A stretch of 64,000 bases of DNA, from positions 24,245,034 through 24,309,033 of the forward strand of contig CM058231.1 in assembly GCA_030180135.1 (NCBI GenBank), in the 5' to 3' direction. This document shows positions 33,713 to 45,634 of this stretch, in pieces (within the stretch, counting starts at the first letter, position 1; each line of letters starts with the position of its first letter). This DNA is from Orychophragmus violaceus (lineage: Eukaryota > Streptophyta > Magnoliopsida > Brassicales > Brassicaceae). The position numbers and the translations under genes are program-made. The notes beneath the pieces are model-generated. The model was not told the DNA's origin and made no database searches. It worked only from the letters and a program-made list of their open reading frames with translations.

Positions 33713-36165
33713 ATGTCATCTTTTACTTATAGGGTTTCATGATCAAGTCCTCAACTTGATGTCCTATAACATGAACATAAAATACTTGGGACCATTATTT
33801 AATCATCCAATGATCAAATAATGCTGATGTCAGTTTGACTTACATAAACACTACCATGGCATGTCTATGTAAAGACTATAACATAACTAAAGTTACTCCC
33901 ACTAGAATCAAGATCATCTCTTTAGATATCTTATACCTACAGCAACATAATAAATCTGGTGCTTAGGTTGTGGGAGAGACTGCGGTGTTATTGCTTGAAA
34001 CGATTTCAACAAACCACACCGCCATTCGGATAAGAGCACTATTCTACGGTCCACTTCTTGGAGCCTTTCCAACAGATAGCACCGCTATTCAGACAAAGAG
34101 ACATAACCAGGTGTGAACCGGGAATCGTCTTTGTCCGTCTAACTACTTTCAACTGGTTCGTCACTTTATCAGTTCACCATGAACCTATCCTTAGTGTTTC
34201 TCAAACACTTGGGATATTTCTGGTAACTGTTCAGTGACTATTATCGGAACATTTTCGGTATTTTCTCGTCACGCTTTATGCGTAAGCTGCATCTAGACGA
34301 GCGCAAAATATGGCATTCATGATGGATTCCATTGCAGCAGCATTAGCAATCACACTCATTAATAATAGCTCAGCTAGTGTCCAAAACACTTTATCTTGCT
34401 AAGATTATTTCCATAAGACCTTTGGTATGAAGCCATTCTTGGAATCATGCATATTGGAACTGTCCAATACCTTATCAACATAAGGATTTTGACACGATCC
34501 AACTAGCCTTTCTGATCCATTCCAATGGATCCTAATTCCAAGAACTTTCACGGCCATCACCAATGTTTATCGTTAAATTTGACTTCCGACCCAAATCTTG
34601 ATAAGACTTTGGCGTTGGAACGTCGTTTATGAGATTAAGTATGTTGTCTACATACAGTGTGATAATTGCACTTACGCTCCCACTAGTCTTCTTGTAAACG
34701 CATGGTTTCTTTTTCTTTCTGATCAAGTCAAAAGTTTTGACCACATTATCAGTGTTGATTCCAACTCAAAGATGTTTGCTTCAATCCAAAAATGGATCGG
34801 TGAAGCTAACATGCATACCCAGCCAATTTTCGGAGTTGGGGTTCACCATCGCTTCTTTGAAATTCGCATGCTCGTCACTTTTCAATGATCAACAGATCAC
34901 GACAATTGGTTACGAGAAATCACTCTCGAGTTAGTGACGGATCCTTTCGGATATGCGAATCTCAGGCTCCACAGGTGCAGATCCTACAGCACTTTGTAGA
35001 TCTCACCACTGCTTTCCCTCAACAGGTTGAGCAGCCTCCTGTGTTTATCGAATTTCTTCGATGTGTACTTTTACTCCCACTATTCCTTTTGAAAGTATGA
35101 TCTTTCTTAAAAGACACAGTTCTGGACAATAAAAGTACTAAGCCTTGGTTTCCTTAGGACAACCAGCGATGTGGAACTTATCATATGTGGGTTCAAGTTT
35201 GTTTGTTGACTACCGTCTTACACAAACCTTGCAATCCCAATTGATCAGAAAAACAAATCTGGAAATCACCCAGTCCACATCCAATGTGGTGTTTTTCACT
35301 GATTCTGAAAGAAACTCTTTTCTGCGCAAAGACAGACGTTTTAGGACGTATTCTTAAATCGTTATGGAAGATTCCTGTGACTCATCTTTAATCGGAGCAT
35401 ATCTAATAAGATCCGATTCATTCTGTTAGATGATCACCCAATTCTTGACTTAGGTATTTTCCTCCGCGATTCAATCGAGGATCTTAATACTTCTGCCAAA
35501 TCGGTTCTACACTTCATCTTGGAACTCCTCAAGGGATTCCTGCTTGTGTTTCATCAAATGAACACAACCATACTTATTGATGCCATCAATAAGGTAATGA
35601 AGTGCAGAAGATTTCCTCTGGCACTAATGCTCGTTGGGCCGCATACATCAGTCTGCGTAAGGCCCAATAAGCCTTTGGCCCATTTCTTTTAGCTCTGCTA
35701 AAAGGGCCTTAGTCATTTGGTCCAGTGAACAGAATTCATATCTCAAATGATTAACAATCGAATGAGTCCAAAACCATGGAACCTTTGAATTCGCTTCACT
35801 CTATGTGGTTAAACGACTATGCCAAAGAAAAGTCGAGTTCAAATCATCAGACTTAAACCTTTAGTATTTGTGTTATATTCTGTCTTTGTTGGTTTTAGAT
35901 ATAAAACCCATTCCAAATGGGGTGCTACCATAGAATATTTCATTAAGATCTAAAGAACAAAACTTGTCTTTTATCAAAATGAAAAACATCCAAATTCTCA
36001 AAGAAAATGAAAGACATTTCTGCACAAGGCAGATACATAGTAGCAATTACTTAATTTCTAAAACCAAGTATGAAAGGCTCCTACAAGTGGAGAATCTCTA
36101 CGGATCATGCAGCAACCATTGCTTCATACCAGACTCGCAGTTCCACTTGCCCTTTCTTCAACGTC
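33713..36165 (-). pseudogene. Decayed copia pol of element 1
   Basis: Read on the minus strand, this has short pieces of pol between stops. The clearest is an RT piece CVYKKTSGSVSA followed by LYVDN (34744-34600), where YVDD is expected. No continuous frame longer than about 70 codons is left. The 3' part of the element was separated by the copia 2 insertion at 33707 and continues from 26604 to 25980. Confidence 0.7.
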
Positions 36166-37080
36166 CTACTGTCTCTTGTGTCCTGCATATATCAAAAATA
36201 TCATTACCACAACGAGTATCCAATACTTATGTAGAACTTGAATTAATAACACAATACCTGAAGAAGAAGTACCATACATCTTCTCCATCTCTTGTGAATC
36301 TTCCAAGAATTTAATGCAATCTCTCTTCCAATGCCCTGACTCATTGCAGTAGAAGCACTTTCTAACACCAGATGGGCCTGACTTGGGCTTAAAAGATGAC
36401 ACATGCTTATCCTAATTCCAAATCTGGACGGCCCTGTCTCTACCCTTGCCAGCACAAGATTTCTCAAATCTTTTGCCCTTTATGATGTCTTGCTCTACTG
36501 CTTTGAGCATGCAATGCAGCTCAGTCAACGTCTTCATCAAGCCTTTCTTAATATAGTTCTTAATGAACTTATCATAGCTTGACGGCAGTGACTGCAGAAT
36601 GATGTCAGTGGCCAACTCTAAGCTGACAGGACATTCCAGTCTCCCCAGGTTATCAATGTAACCCATCAGTTTAATGACATGAGGACTTACTGGAGCATCC
36701 TCTGGTAGCTTGCACTCAGTTAGAGACTTCACCATCTGGAATCTCTCAACTCGTGCCAGATCCTGAAACTTCAGTTTCAGGCTGGTGATCATCTCTATTG
36801 GCGACTCCATGTTCTCGTATTGACCTTTCAAGTCCGAGTTCATGGTAGACAACATTAGACCACACACATGTACCACATCAATATAATGCTTATTCCAAGC
36901 CTTATATGCTGCATGCGAGCGATTGGTCCCAAGCCTTTCTGGAAGAGCCTTTTCAAGGACATAGTCCTTGCTCTCCTGCTTGAGAATGAATCTCAGATTC
37001 CGATACCAATCCAGGAAGTTGGATCCATTTAACTTGTCCTTATCAAGGACGGATCGCAACGAGAAAGTAGTCATAGACAT
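36166..37080 (-). pseudogene. Copia gag of element 1
   Basis: The start is MSMTTFSLRSVLDKDKLNGS at 37080. It is co-linear with the gag of element 2 and shares LNGSNFLDWYRNLRF, YKAWNKHYID, MESPIEMITSLKLKF and LATDIILQSLPSSYDKF. A TAG or TAA-type stop near 36412 breaks it after VQIWN. The zinc knuckle CFYCNESGHWKRDC (about 36360) follows in the same frame. It is close enough to element 2 to place both in one family. Confidence 0.85.
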
Positions 37081-37779
37081 AAGCTGAAATTCAAGAAAAA
37101 CAAAGATTTAGTTATGTATATGATGAGAAATCTTATTTTAATAAGAAAACTCGCATTATATTCAAATAATGTTTCCTCTATGAATATAATGATCCAAGAT
37201 CCATACATTTCTAAAACCTGAGTGGACGACTCGTCATCACCCAAAGTTTAGTAATCTAGGTAAGCAAACCATTGCTAATTGTACTCAGTACAACTCTTGG
37301 TCGCAGATAAGACAATCCATGTCTTATCTACTCTGATATCTCTGGGTCCAGAACTTCCGATAGCCCAGTCAAGTAAAACCAATCTTTTCTGACTTGTGAT
37401 CATTGACAGTTGCACTGCAAGTCTGTCAAAAACCACCTGCCTCACTCACGTTGCAGAGGATACCAAGGACTCCAAGAATATCCAACAAACGACACAAGTT
37501 TTGACAGTAGACATGATTTGGGCAAGACATCAATACTACTTGATATTTAGTTGAGGAAACTAAACTCTGAAAGGTTATCATATCAATCTCTTAGGTCATG
37601 TAATTGTTGATGTTAATGCACTGCAAGTCCATCAACATTACTACCTGCCTTACTCACGTAATTGTGGACACCAAGCTCTTGGCTAGACCATCACACAACG
37701 AAACGAGTCTTGACAGTTGACCACATTGAAGCTAATCTTTGATCAACGTTTAAGTCTAGTCTGGTTTCTGCAGATTCAA

Positions 37780-38470
37780 GGTTCAATAACCAGAATTTTG
37801 AATACTGTGTCGATCGACGTAGACTTTGTCTGTCGATCGACACCACCAAACAAAACCGGACTGCAATAACCGGTTAATCCAATTAACCTGGTTCATTGAA
37901 CCGGTCATGTCGATCGACACAACCCATGTGTGACTGTCGACATAGACCTAAACCGAAGATAATTTTGATAACCGGTCCAATCTAATTGAATCGACTTATC
38001 AGATCAAACTGATCTTAACTATGCAAATCGGTTTATTCCAATTGAGATAACTAATTCAATCCAATTGAATCAATTCATCCAATTTAAACCGTTTAAACCA
38101 GTTTCAACTGATTGCGATAACCGGTCCAATTCAATTGAACCATATTATCCAATCAAACTGATTTAACCATACGAGATAACCGGTTCAATCGAATTGAACC
38201 GATTCATCCTGTCGCAGGGCCTGTGTCGATCGATGCACCCAGTGTATCGATCGACACAATGCGATTTCTAGATCGAAACCATTCTCTAATTAGGCGAATT
38301 CGCGGTGCATCGATCGACACAAGTTTGTGTCGATCGACGCTATGCGAAAACACAATCGCACTTGTATTTTCGCGCTGCATCGATCGATGCAGTGCGAAAA
38401 CCCTAAATCAGTTTTTGCCGTTTTCGCGCTGCATCAATCGACACACCCAGTGTATCGATCGATGCTGTGT
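37780..38470 (-). repeat. Copia 1 leader with TCGATCGA palindromes and ACCGGT/CAATTGAACC repeats
   Basis: At least nine exact TCGATCGA sites (starting at 37810, 37833, 37910, 38226, 38247, 38311, 38331, 38381, 38455) lie in 660 bp, mostly as GTGTCGATCGACAC or TGCATCGATCGATGCA. Between 37855 and 38215 a second motif, ATAACCGGT-CCAAT-CAATTGAACC, repeats about seven times. Both also occur in the leader of copia B (11340-11830). This part of the element is the untranslated leader next to the primer-binding site. Confidence 0.88.
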
Positions 38471-38620
38471 GAAAACACAGTTCATCGTTTTCGATATTAA
38501 CAAATCCGAGATTCATAATTACAAAACGAATCCTAGCTAGCATCAATTCAATCAAAACCATTCTAATCGAATTCCAGGCAACTGATTCAATCTATTAAAA
38601 CCCTAAGGCTCTGATACCAC

Positions 38621-39293
38621 TGTTGAGATCCCTAGGATCCTGGGTCTAGGTGATTGAATCTGATAACTGACCTCGTGATTACCTGGAGATTGGCAGCGGA
38701 AATTGGAGCAGGTAATCGAGATCTAGAGCGCTTCAATTGCTGCGCCTCTATCGTAGTCCACACGCACACAAGCTGGAATCCGCCGGGATGCTAGTACCGG
38801 TGATCGGATCTCCTGTGGATTTCTGAGTTTCTGTGTCTCTGCTTTCTCTCAGAGAAGCAACACCGACGGCTGGAACTCAGGTGGATCATATAAGACATTA
38901 TATATCGACCTGGGATGACCCAAACGAGTTACAGATCAAGCCCAATTCGTTCAAGTCAACAACTCGAAACTTCAGTCTCGAGGCCCATGGTGCATCGATC
39001 GATGCACATACTGCATCGATCGACACACCTCTTCAAAACTCAATTCAATGTGTATTGGATACACATTGATCAGATCATATGCCAATGATCAATCCTACAC
39101 AAAGTGTATCCAGCTCGCTTAGGTGTGTGACCCTGTAGGTTCACACGATACTAGAAATGAGTTACAACTCATTTGTCATAAGCGGTTTCTAGCAAAATAT
39201 TATGATTACCCAGTATCATATGAATTGTCCGATCTCGACAATACAACTACCTTTAGAGTAAGTACAATGTGATTTCAGGACATAATCCCAACA
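38621..39293 (-). repeat. 5' LTR of copia element 1
   Basis: 673 bp, the same length as its partner. The primer-binding site complement lies at its left edge. The hairpin loop here is TGG (39046-39070), the reverse complement of the loop in the other LTR. Confidence 0.9.
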
Positions 39294-39298
39294 TCTAC

Positions 39299-41503
39299 AT
39301 CCAAGGAGAAAGTTTTTGTACCACCAGCCTATGATCCAAAGCTACATTTTCCTAGAAGGTTCAAGAAGCAGCTCTTGGAGAAGTATAGAGCACTCTTCGA
39401 CAAACAAATGGAGAAAATTCAGCTCACTATGCCCTTGATGGATGCATTTATGCTAGTGCCTCAATACAGCAAGTTTCTCAAAGATGCAGTCAAGGAGAGA
39501 ACAAAAGAGATGGAAGGCATGGTTATCTTAACCCACGAATGTAGTGCCATCATTCAGAGAAGAACACTCTAAAGAAGCTAGAGGATCCAGGAAGCTTCAC
39601 CCTATCATGCGCTTTAGGACCACTCTCTTTCGAGAGATGCCTATGTGATCTTGGATCAAGCATAAGCTTGATGCCACTCTCTGTGGCAAAACGATTGGGA
39701 TTCACATGCTACAAAGAATGTAGAATCTCACTTGTATTGGTGGATAGGTCAGTGAGACTCCCGGTTGGCATGCTCGAAGATATACCAGTCAGGGTCGGTA
39801 ATTTCGAAATACCGACAGACTTTGTGGTTTTGGAGATGGATGAGGAACCAAAGGACCCCTTGATCTTTTGAAGACCTTTCTTAGCTACTACAGGAGCCAT
39901 AATTGATGTCAAGAAGGGGAAGATCGACTTTAACTTAGGAAAGAACCATATCCTGAAGTTTGACATCAATGAGGTAGTGAAGAAGCCAACTATTCAAGGG
40001 CAGGTCTTTTGGATTGAGACAATGGATGCTTTGGCTGACGAGTACTTGGAAGAGCTAGCCATGGAAGACGCCCTGGAGACAGTAATGACCACCAGGAAAA
40101 GCATGAGTGAGCTGGTAGACAAGGAAGGGCAGGAGTATGCAAAACTCCTTGACTCTCGCAAAGTGTTGGAAGAGGACAACCAGTTCTTAAAGCTACCCCA
40201 AAAAGTCCACGACATCAAATATATGGAGGGAGATAAAGTGACCAATCCAGCCTCCACAAGTGACTCTAGCCAAGATGATGATTGGTGTGAACTGAAGGCA
40301 CCCAAGGTAGAGCTAAAACAACTTCCAAACGGGCTCATGTACACTTTCTTAGGACCTAAATCATCATACCCTGTCATAGTAAGTGAGAACCTTGATGAAA
40401 ATGAATTGAATTTGCTCCTAAATGAACTGAGAAAATATAGGAGAGCCATAGGTTATTCACTTGATGATATAAAAGGACTGTCACCTACACTTTGCACCCA
40501 TCTAATCCATTTAGAAGATGAAACTATGGCTTCAATTGAACACCAAAGAAGGCTAAACCCGAATCTGAAAGAAGTCGTTAAAAAAGAAATTCTGAAACTC
40601 TTGAATGCTGGCATAATCTTTCCTATTTCAGATAGCACATGGGTATTACCTGTTCATGTAGTTCCTAAGAAGGGATGAATAAATGTTGTTAAAAATGAGA
40701 AAACGAACTAATCCCTACAAGAACTATAACCGGGCATAGAATGTGCATTGATTATAGGAAATTGAACTCAGCCACCAGAAAGGATCATTTTCCTCTCCCA
40801 TTCACTGACCAAATGCTTGAAAGACTTGCAAATCATCCATTTTATTGCTTCCTTGATGGGTACAGTGGGTTCTTTCAAAAACCCATTCACCCTAATGACG
40901 AGGAAAAGACGACATTTACATGTCCCTATGGCACCTTTGCATATCGAAAGATGCTATTTGGTTTATGTAATGCTCCAGCAACCTTCCAAAGGTGCATGAT
41001 GTCGATCTTTGCCGACCTGATTGAAGAAATGGTAGAAGTTTTTATGGATGATTTCTCCATATATGGTTCTTCGTTTGCTGCTTGTTTGTCTAACTTGTGC
41101 AGGGTACTTCAACATTGCGAGGAGACAAACTTAGTACTGAATTGGGAGAAATGTCACTTTATGGTGAAGGGAGGAATAGTTCTTGGGCACATAATCTCAG
41201 AGAAAGGAATTAAAGTGGACAAGGCCAAGATAGATGTGATGATGGGGTTGCAACCACCAAACTCAGTCAAGGGGATCAGAAGTTTCTTGGGCCACGCTGG
41301 TTTCTACCGACGTTTTATCAAGGACTTTTCAAAGATCGCAAGGCCTTTAACAAGGCTTTTGTGCAAGGAAACAAAGTTCATTTTCGATGAAGAGTGCCTA
41401 GAAGCGTTCAAAAAAATCAAGAATGCACTTGTGAGTGCACCGATAGTGCAAGCTCCAGACTAGGACCTCCCCTTTGAGATTATGTGTGACGCAAGTGACT
41501 ATG
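39299..41503 (+). pseudogene. Athila protease and reverse transcriptase, first half of RNase H
   Basis: This continues the Athila polyprotein after copia 1. VPPAYDPKLHFPRRFKKQ is followed by the aspartic protease region with CDLGSSISLMP (39650) and GMLEDIPVRVGNFEIPTDF (about 39765). The RT has LKEVVKKEILKLLNAGIIFPISDSTWVLPVH, then RMCIDYRKLN (40737), FCFLDGYSGF-type, FGLCNAPATFQRCM and EVFMDDFSIYG, with the catalytic DD intact. RNase H starts at DLPFEIMCDASDYAV and is cut at 41504-41508. Breaks are a shift near 39565, TGA for Gly at 39869, shifts and stops at 40676-40735, and TAG for Trp at 41461. The enzyme would copy element RNA to DNA; this copy is dead. Confidence 0.88.
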
Positions 41504-41508
41504 CGGTT

Positions 41509-42719
41509 TGATATATCATGATTTTTACCAGTTTTATGCCATGATATAAGTGTGTTTTAGAGTCTATTTGTGTTTCTTTAGAGTCTTTTACAGGTTTTAT
41601 TAGGTACACATACGTTTGGAGCAAAAGTGGAGATTGTGGAGCTAATTGGAGCACTTTGGAGATTTGACCCGAGAGATAGAGCTCACTGTCCAGATATGAT
41701 GACTGCATCGATCGTTGCACACCTGCATCGGTCGATGCACAGCGCAAATGGGCCTGACTCGGCGGTTTAATGAAGAATGCCAATATTGCAGAAGTGCCCA
41801 GAAGTTCCAGATATTTACACAGAAGCCCCAAAGTCGTGTTTTAGCTATTTAATTAGGTTTTTAACTTCTGTTTTACATACGCAATCATAACTTAGAGCAG
41901 AGAGTTTAGAGCTTTTGGGGGCTGATCTGATCCTGTACTACATTCGTTTTGGAGAAGTTTTCGAACCCCTTTTATTATTCTAATCTCTTTTATGATTTCT
42001 ATTTATTCATTGATTATGTTTACATCATCCATGTCTTAGTAGTTTCATAATTAGGTTTAGGGTTTCTCATAGGGATTTCATGACTTGCTAGATATAATTA
42101 ATTCAGTTAAGGATTCACATCAATAGATGTTCTTCAAACTAAATTGTATTTAATGCTAGTTCTAACCTGATCAATTAGAATCTAGATCTTAGGTTGCTAA
42201 ATACGACACGACAGTGTGGTTTAGAATCTGAACTATTTAGGTTGAGCAATTTAATTACTCGCAAAGGAATTTGGTTTAATTAGATTGTGAACATATCAAA
42301 CTTGGATTTAAAGCTGGTTTAATATGTTAGTAATTGCAAAGGAATTTGGATTACTGCACTTAGACTTAGAGAATTCTCGCAAAGGAATTTGGTTAATTCT
42401 ATATCTGTGTTTTGAGTTCTAGAACTGAGTTTAATTAGATCCTAACTGATTGATTTATCTGCTTGTCTGATTTCCTGAGAACGCCCTAGACTTAGCGCTT
42501 TTAGTTTATTGATTTCAAACAACAACCTGCTATTGTTTACTTTCCTGCTTGCTTTTAGTTAATAGAATACAATTTGCTTTTTGCTTTCTCCTAGTTTCTA
42601 TCTCTTTAAGTTCTTAATCCTATCGTTGCCTAGAGTCCTCGTGGATTCGATCCCTAAAGTACTACAATTGATATACTGTGCACTTGCAGTTAGAATAGGG
42701 TAAAACTCGAGACCTATCA
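41509..42719 (+). repeat. 5' LTR of the gag-protease-only element
   Basis: 1211 bp, TGATATATCATGA ... GACCTATCA. It has GCATCGATCGTTGCA and GCATCGGTCGATGCA around 41685-41720. The family is that of the solo LTR at 21663-22842. Confidence 0.92.
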
Positions 42720-42725
42720 AGTTTT

Positions 42726-42743
42726 TGGCGCTGTTGTCGGGGA
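42726..42743 (+). other. Primer-binding site of the gag-protease-only element
   Basis: tggcgctgttgtcgggga, a tRNA-Asp-type site, six bases after the LTR end. It is typical of the Athila/Tat branch. Confidence 0.8.
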
Positions 42744-42976
42744 CTCTTAGAGTCTTCGATAGCTTCGAACTTAGGGTTTTTACTAGGATTTTTTGTTTTT
42801 TATTTTTTTTTCTTTACTGATTTTTATTTTTCTCTGTTTTCTCTCTGTCGCAGGTTTCGAAATCGCATAGCATCGACCGTTGCACTTCTTGTGTCGATCG
42901 ACACTAGGCGATTCTGAGATTGAATCGATCGTTGCACTGTTAGGATCGATCGTTGCTTGACGATTAGAGACAGTTT

Positions 42977-45634
42977 ATGCAGACGCGTGAGACTAGAAGT
43001 AATCAGAACTTGAATCTCGTCAATCTCGGACTTGAAGAACTTGCAAGACTTGAGAGGACAAACAGAAGAGAAAGAAGAGAAAGGATGGTTGTTGAACGTG
43101 TGATCATAATGCCTGATGCTCAAGGTACCCTCAGGGACCGACACAACAATCCTTACAATGCTGAAGGAAAACCGATAGATGCTGAAGGGAATATCATCCC
43201 TGATCCTCCAGTGCAACCACAGCCACAACAACAAGGGCAGAACCAAGGACAAGGTCAAGGACAGAACCAAGATAGACGGGTAGTTGTCCATGAGAGGACT
43301 TTAGCTGACTACAACCGTCCGGATGAGTTTCATGCTAACCGGTCAGCTCTTGTGCTTCCTGAATTTGAGAGGAATGATTTTGAAATCAAAACCATTTACT
43401 ACTCTCTCCTGAGGCAGAAAGCCTTCCATGGCTCTCCAAGTGAGCAGCCAATGGATCACATAGATGAGTTTGAGAGCATAATCACTGGCATAAAGTACGA
43501 TGGAGTTAATCAAGACTATCTGTTCCTCAAGATTTTCCCCTATTCTCTGGCTGGAGATGCTGCAGCCTGGCTGAAACAACTTACATCTGGGACGTTTGTT
43601 ACTTGGGCAGCCCTGAAGAGTGAGTTCATGCGTCATTTCTATGATGATGCCCGCTCATATCAGTCCAGACAGGACATTCTTACCTTTACCCAGGGTCCTA
43701 CTGAGCCTCTTAAGACAGCCTGGATGAGATTCAAGAAATACCAATGTGACTGCACGCACCATGGATTCACCGAGGTAACGCTTTTAGGCATCTTCTTTAG
43801 AGGAATAGATCTTCCATATCAGACTTCGTTGGACAACTCTAGCAATGCCAACTTTAACACTAGGACTCCTGCTCAAGCTAAACAGTTGATAGATAATCTG
43901 GTAAGCAGTAATAGCTGTAAGACCACTGATGAGAGAAGGAAGAAGTCTGGTGGAAAGATGGAGAACTCTGAGATAGCTGATATTAGATCTAAGTTGGACA
44001 CTGTTTGCAATCTTCTAGCTGGGAAGAAGGCTGTCCACTTTGCTCAGGAGGTTGAAATGATCAATGATGAAGTAGAAGGGCAGGAAGAGGATGTGAATTA
44101 CATCGTAGGATCTGGTTTCCAAGAAAACAGGTTTGGTAATCAGTCTGGTAATAGGTTCTTCAATGGAGGACAGAAGAGTGCTTTCAACAGCAACCAAAAC
44201 TCTTCTGGATTTGGACAGACTAGTGGTTTTCAGAAACCTTTCCAACAAGGTAACCAGAGAACATATGGATCTTCTTCTTACCAAGCACCTCCTGCTGCTA
44301 GTGCTCATGAGAGTAAGATGGAGGCCATGTTGGAACAGCTGCTGGAAGGACAGACAAAGATTGTTGTGGACTGCAACAAGAAGCTAGATGTTGTTTATGG
44401 GGATCTGAATGGGAAGTTTGAGTCTCTGAACACTCATGTGAAGCAATTGTACACTCAGGTGAGCCAGATCTCAAACTCCATCAAGGGAAAAGGAGTAGCA
44501 GAAACCCACATTAAGACCTGGTCAGTGTACATTAATGATGGATCAACACAAGGTGAAAATTTTGAGTTGAACACAGCTGAGTTGGTAGAAGAGGCTGAAT
44601 TTTTGGATTTTGAGGAAACTCTCTCGGGTAGAATCTGTGAAAACAGTGTTGCATCGATCGATGCACCCTTAGCATCGATCGTTGCAGATCGTGAACAGAC
44701 AGACTCGCAGGATTCTGATGGCATTGATGCAGATTTAGAGCTTAACCGTTTATTCCCTGGAGTGTCTGAGATTACTCAACAGGAGATTTATGCACATTCC
44801 ATTCGACTATATCCTTCAGTGTCTATTAAGCAAGAGATTGAAGAGCTTAAGCAGCTGGAAGAGATTGGTGAAGAGCTGAAAGAAATTCCATCATCTGATG
44901 ATCCACCTTATCACCCATGTGTGCAGAGGTACTTGAATAAGATGTTACCTTTGGATGAAGAGCTGAAAGATTGGGTGATTGTGGTCCCTCAACAGATAAG
45001 TGATGTGTTGTTAACCAAGATCCCAAAGAAGTTACCTGACCCTGGAGTCTTTGTGCTGAACTGTTCTATCTTTGAGGATAATTTTAGGCGTTCTCTGTGT
45101 GATATGGGGGCTGCTGGAAGTCTCATGCCATATTTTGTGGCAGAGAAGCTGGGTATGCTGGATTTTTCGCCTACTAGGACCTCTCTTGTCCTAGCTGATC
45201 AGTCTATAAGGGTTCCAGAAGGACTACTTGAGGACATCCCGGTGAGAGTTGGAAACTACTTAGTTCCAACAGACTTCTTAGTGCTGAAATATGACAGTGA
45301 TCCTGATGACGCATTGATACTGGGTAGACCATTCTTGGCTACAACTGGAGCGGTAATAGATGTTAGACACAGTTTGATTGATCTCCACTTGGGATATGAG
45401 CCGCTGCATTATGAGATGGATAAGCTCCGCAAACCGCTGATTGATGGGCAGACATTCACCATTATGGATGAAGATGATAAGCAGCCAAGTGACACTGTGA
45501 TTTTAGATCCTGGAGCACACTCTACTCCTTCTTTTCTTGGACAAGCACATTTTGCTACAGCCTACTCGCCGCCTTGGATGAGGAGACTTGCACAGAGGCA
45601 ATCAAAGTCTCTGTCAGGATCTCACGGTGCCTGA
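42977..45634 (+). CDS. Gag-protease polyprotein, intact (885 codons)
   Basis: The largest intact ORF in the window. It starts MQTRETRSNQNLNLVNL. A Pro/Gln-rich part (residues 70-95) precedes a retrotransposon gag domain at about 130-320, with PMDHIDEFESI, FPYSLAGDAAAWLKQL, FVTWAALKSEFMRHFYD and CTHHGF. A Gly/Phe/Asn/Gln-rich linker follows at about 370-440. The C-terminal third is a retropepsin-like domain with VFVLNCSIFEDNF, CDMGAAGSLMP (about residue 710), LVLADQSIRVPEGLLEDIPVRVG-like sequence and ALILGRPFLATTGAVIDV. A usual RT start does not follow; the frame ends with a Pro/Ser-rich tail. The protein could form and process particles, while copying and integration must come from an autonomous relative, possibly of the host element's type. 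The palindrome motif lies within the ORF at 44654-44661. Confidence 0.9.
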   Translation: MQTRETRSNQNLNLVNLGLEELARLERTNRRERRERMVVERVIIMPDAQGTLRDRHNNPYNAEGKPIDAEGNIIPDPPVQPQPQQQGQNQGQGQGQNQDRRVVVHERTLADYNRPDEFHANRSALVLPEFERNDFEIKTIYYSLLRQKAFHGSPSEQPMDHIDEFESIITGIKYDGVNQDYLFLKIFPYSLAGDAAAWLKQLTSGTFVTWAALKSEFMRHFYDDARSYQSRQDILTFTQGPTEPLKTAWMRFKKYQCDCTHHGFTEVTLLGIFFRGIDLPYQTSLDNSSNANFNTRTPAQAKQLIDNLVSSNSCKTTDERRKKSGGKMENSEIADIRSKLDTVCNLLAGKKAVHFAQEVEMINDEVEGQEEDVNYIVGSGFQENRFGNQSGNRFFNGGQKSAFNSNQNSSGFGQTSGFQKPFQQGNQRTYGSSSYQAPPAASAHESKMEAMLEQLLEGQTKIVVDCNKKLDVVYGDLNGKFESLNTHVKQLYTQVSQISNSIKGKGVAETHIKTWSVYINDGSTQGENFELNTAELVEEAEFLDFEETLSGRICENSVASIDAPLASIVADREQTDSQDSDGIDADLELNRLFPGVSEITQQEIYAHSIRLYPSVSIKQEIEELKQLEEIGEELKEIPSSDDPPYHPCVQRYLNKMLPLDEELKDWVIVVPQQISDVLLTKIPKKLPDPGVFVLNCSIFEDNFRRSLCDMGAAGSLMPYFVAEKLGMLDFSPTRTSLVLADQSIRVPEGLLEDIPVRVGNYLVPTDFLVLKYDSDPDDALILGRPFLATTGAVIDVRHSLIDLHLGYEPLHYEMDKLRKPLIDGQTFTIMDEDDKQPSDTVILDPGAHSTPSFLGQAHFATAYSPPWMRRLAQRQSKSLSGSHGA

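Larger units (their letters stand above)
25307..39293 (-). mobile_element. Copia element 1, minus strand, with copia element 2 nested in it
   Basis: Two 673-bp LTRs (25307-25979 and 38621-39293) flank it, with target duplication tctac (25302-25306 and 39294-39298) in the Athila polyprotein. On the minus strand it has an iMet primer-binding site (complement at 38607-38619), a leader of about 1.5 kb rich in TCGATCGA palindromes, gag (37080-36166), a decayed pol and a polypurine tract (complement ctcccacttg, about 25983-25992). Copia 2 (26605-33707) lies in its 3' part. By eye the LTRs show about 8 substitutions and one 3-bp loop inversion. Confidence 0.9.

Noticed and set aside
37800..38470. 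Regularly repeated palindromes resembling a CRISPR array
   Set aside because: The spacing is irregular, the repeat is only 8-16 bp, no cas genes exist and the sequence is from a plant nucleus.
42824..43291. 155-codon minus-strand frame opposite the gag start
   Set aside because: It is an antisense shadow of the intact 885-codon gag-protease ORF.
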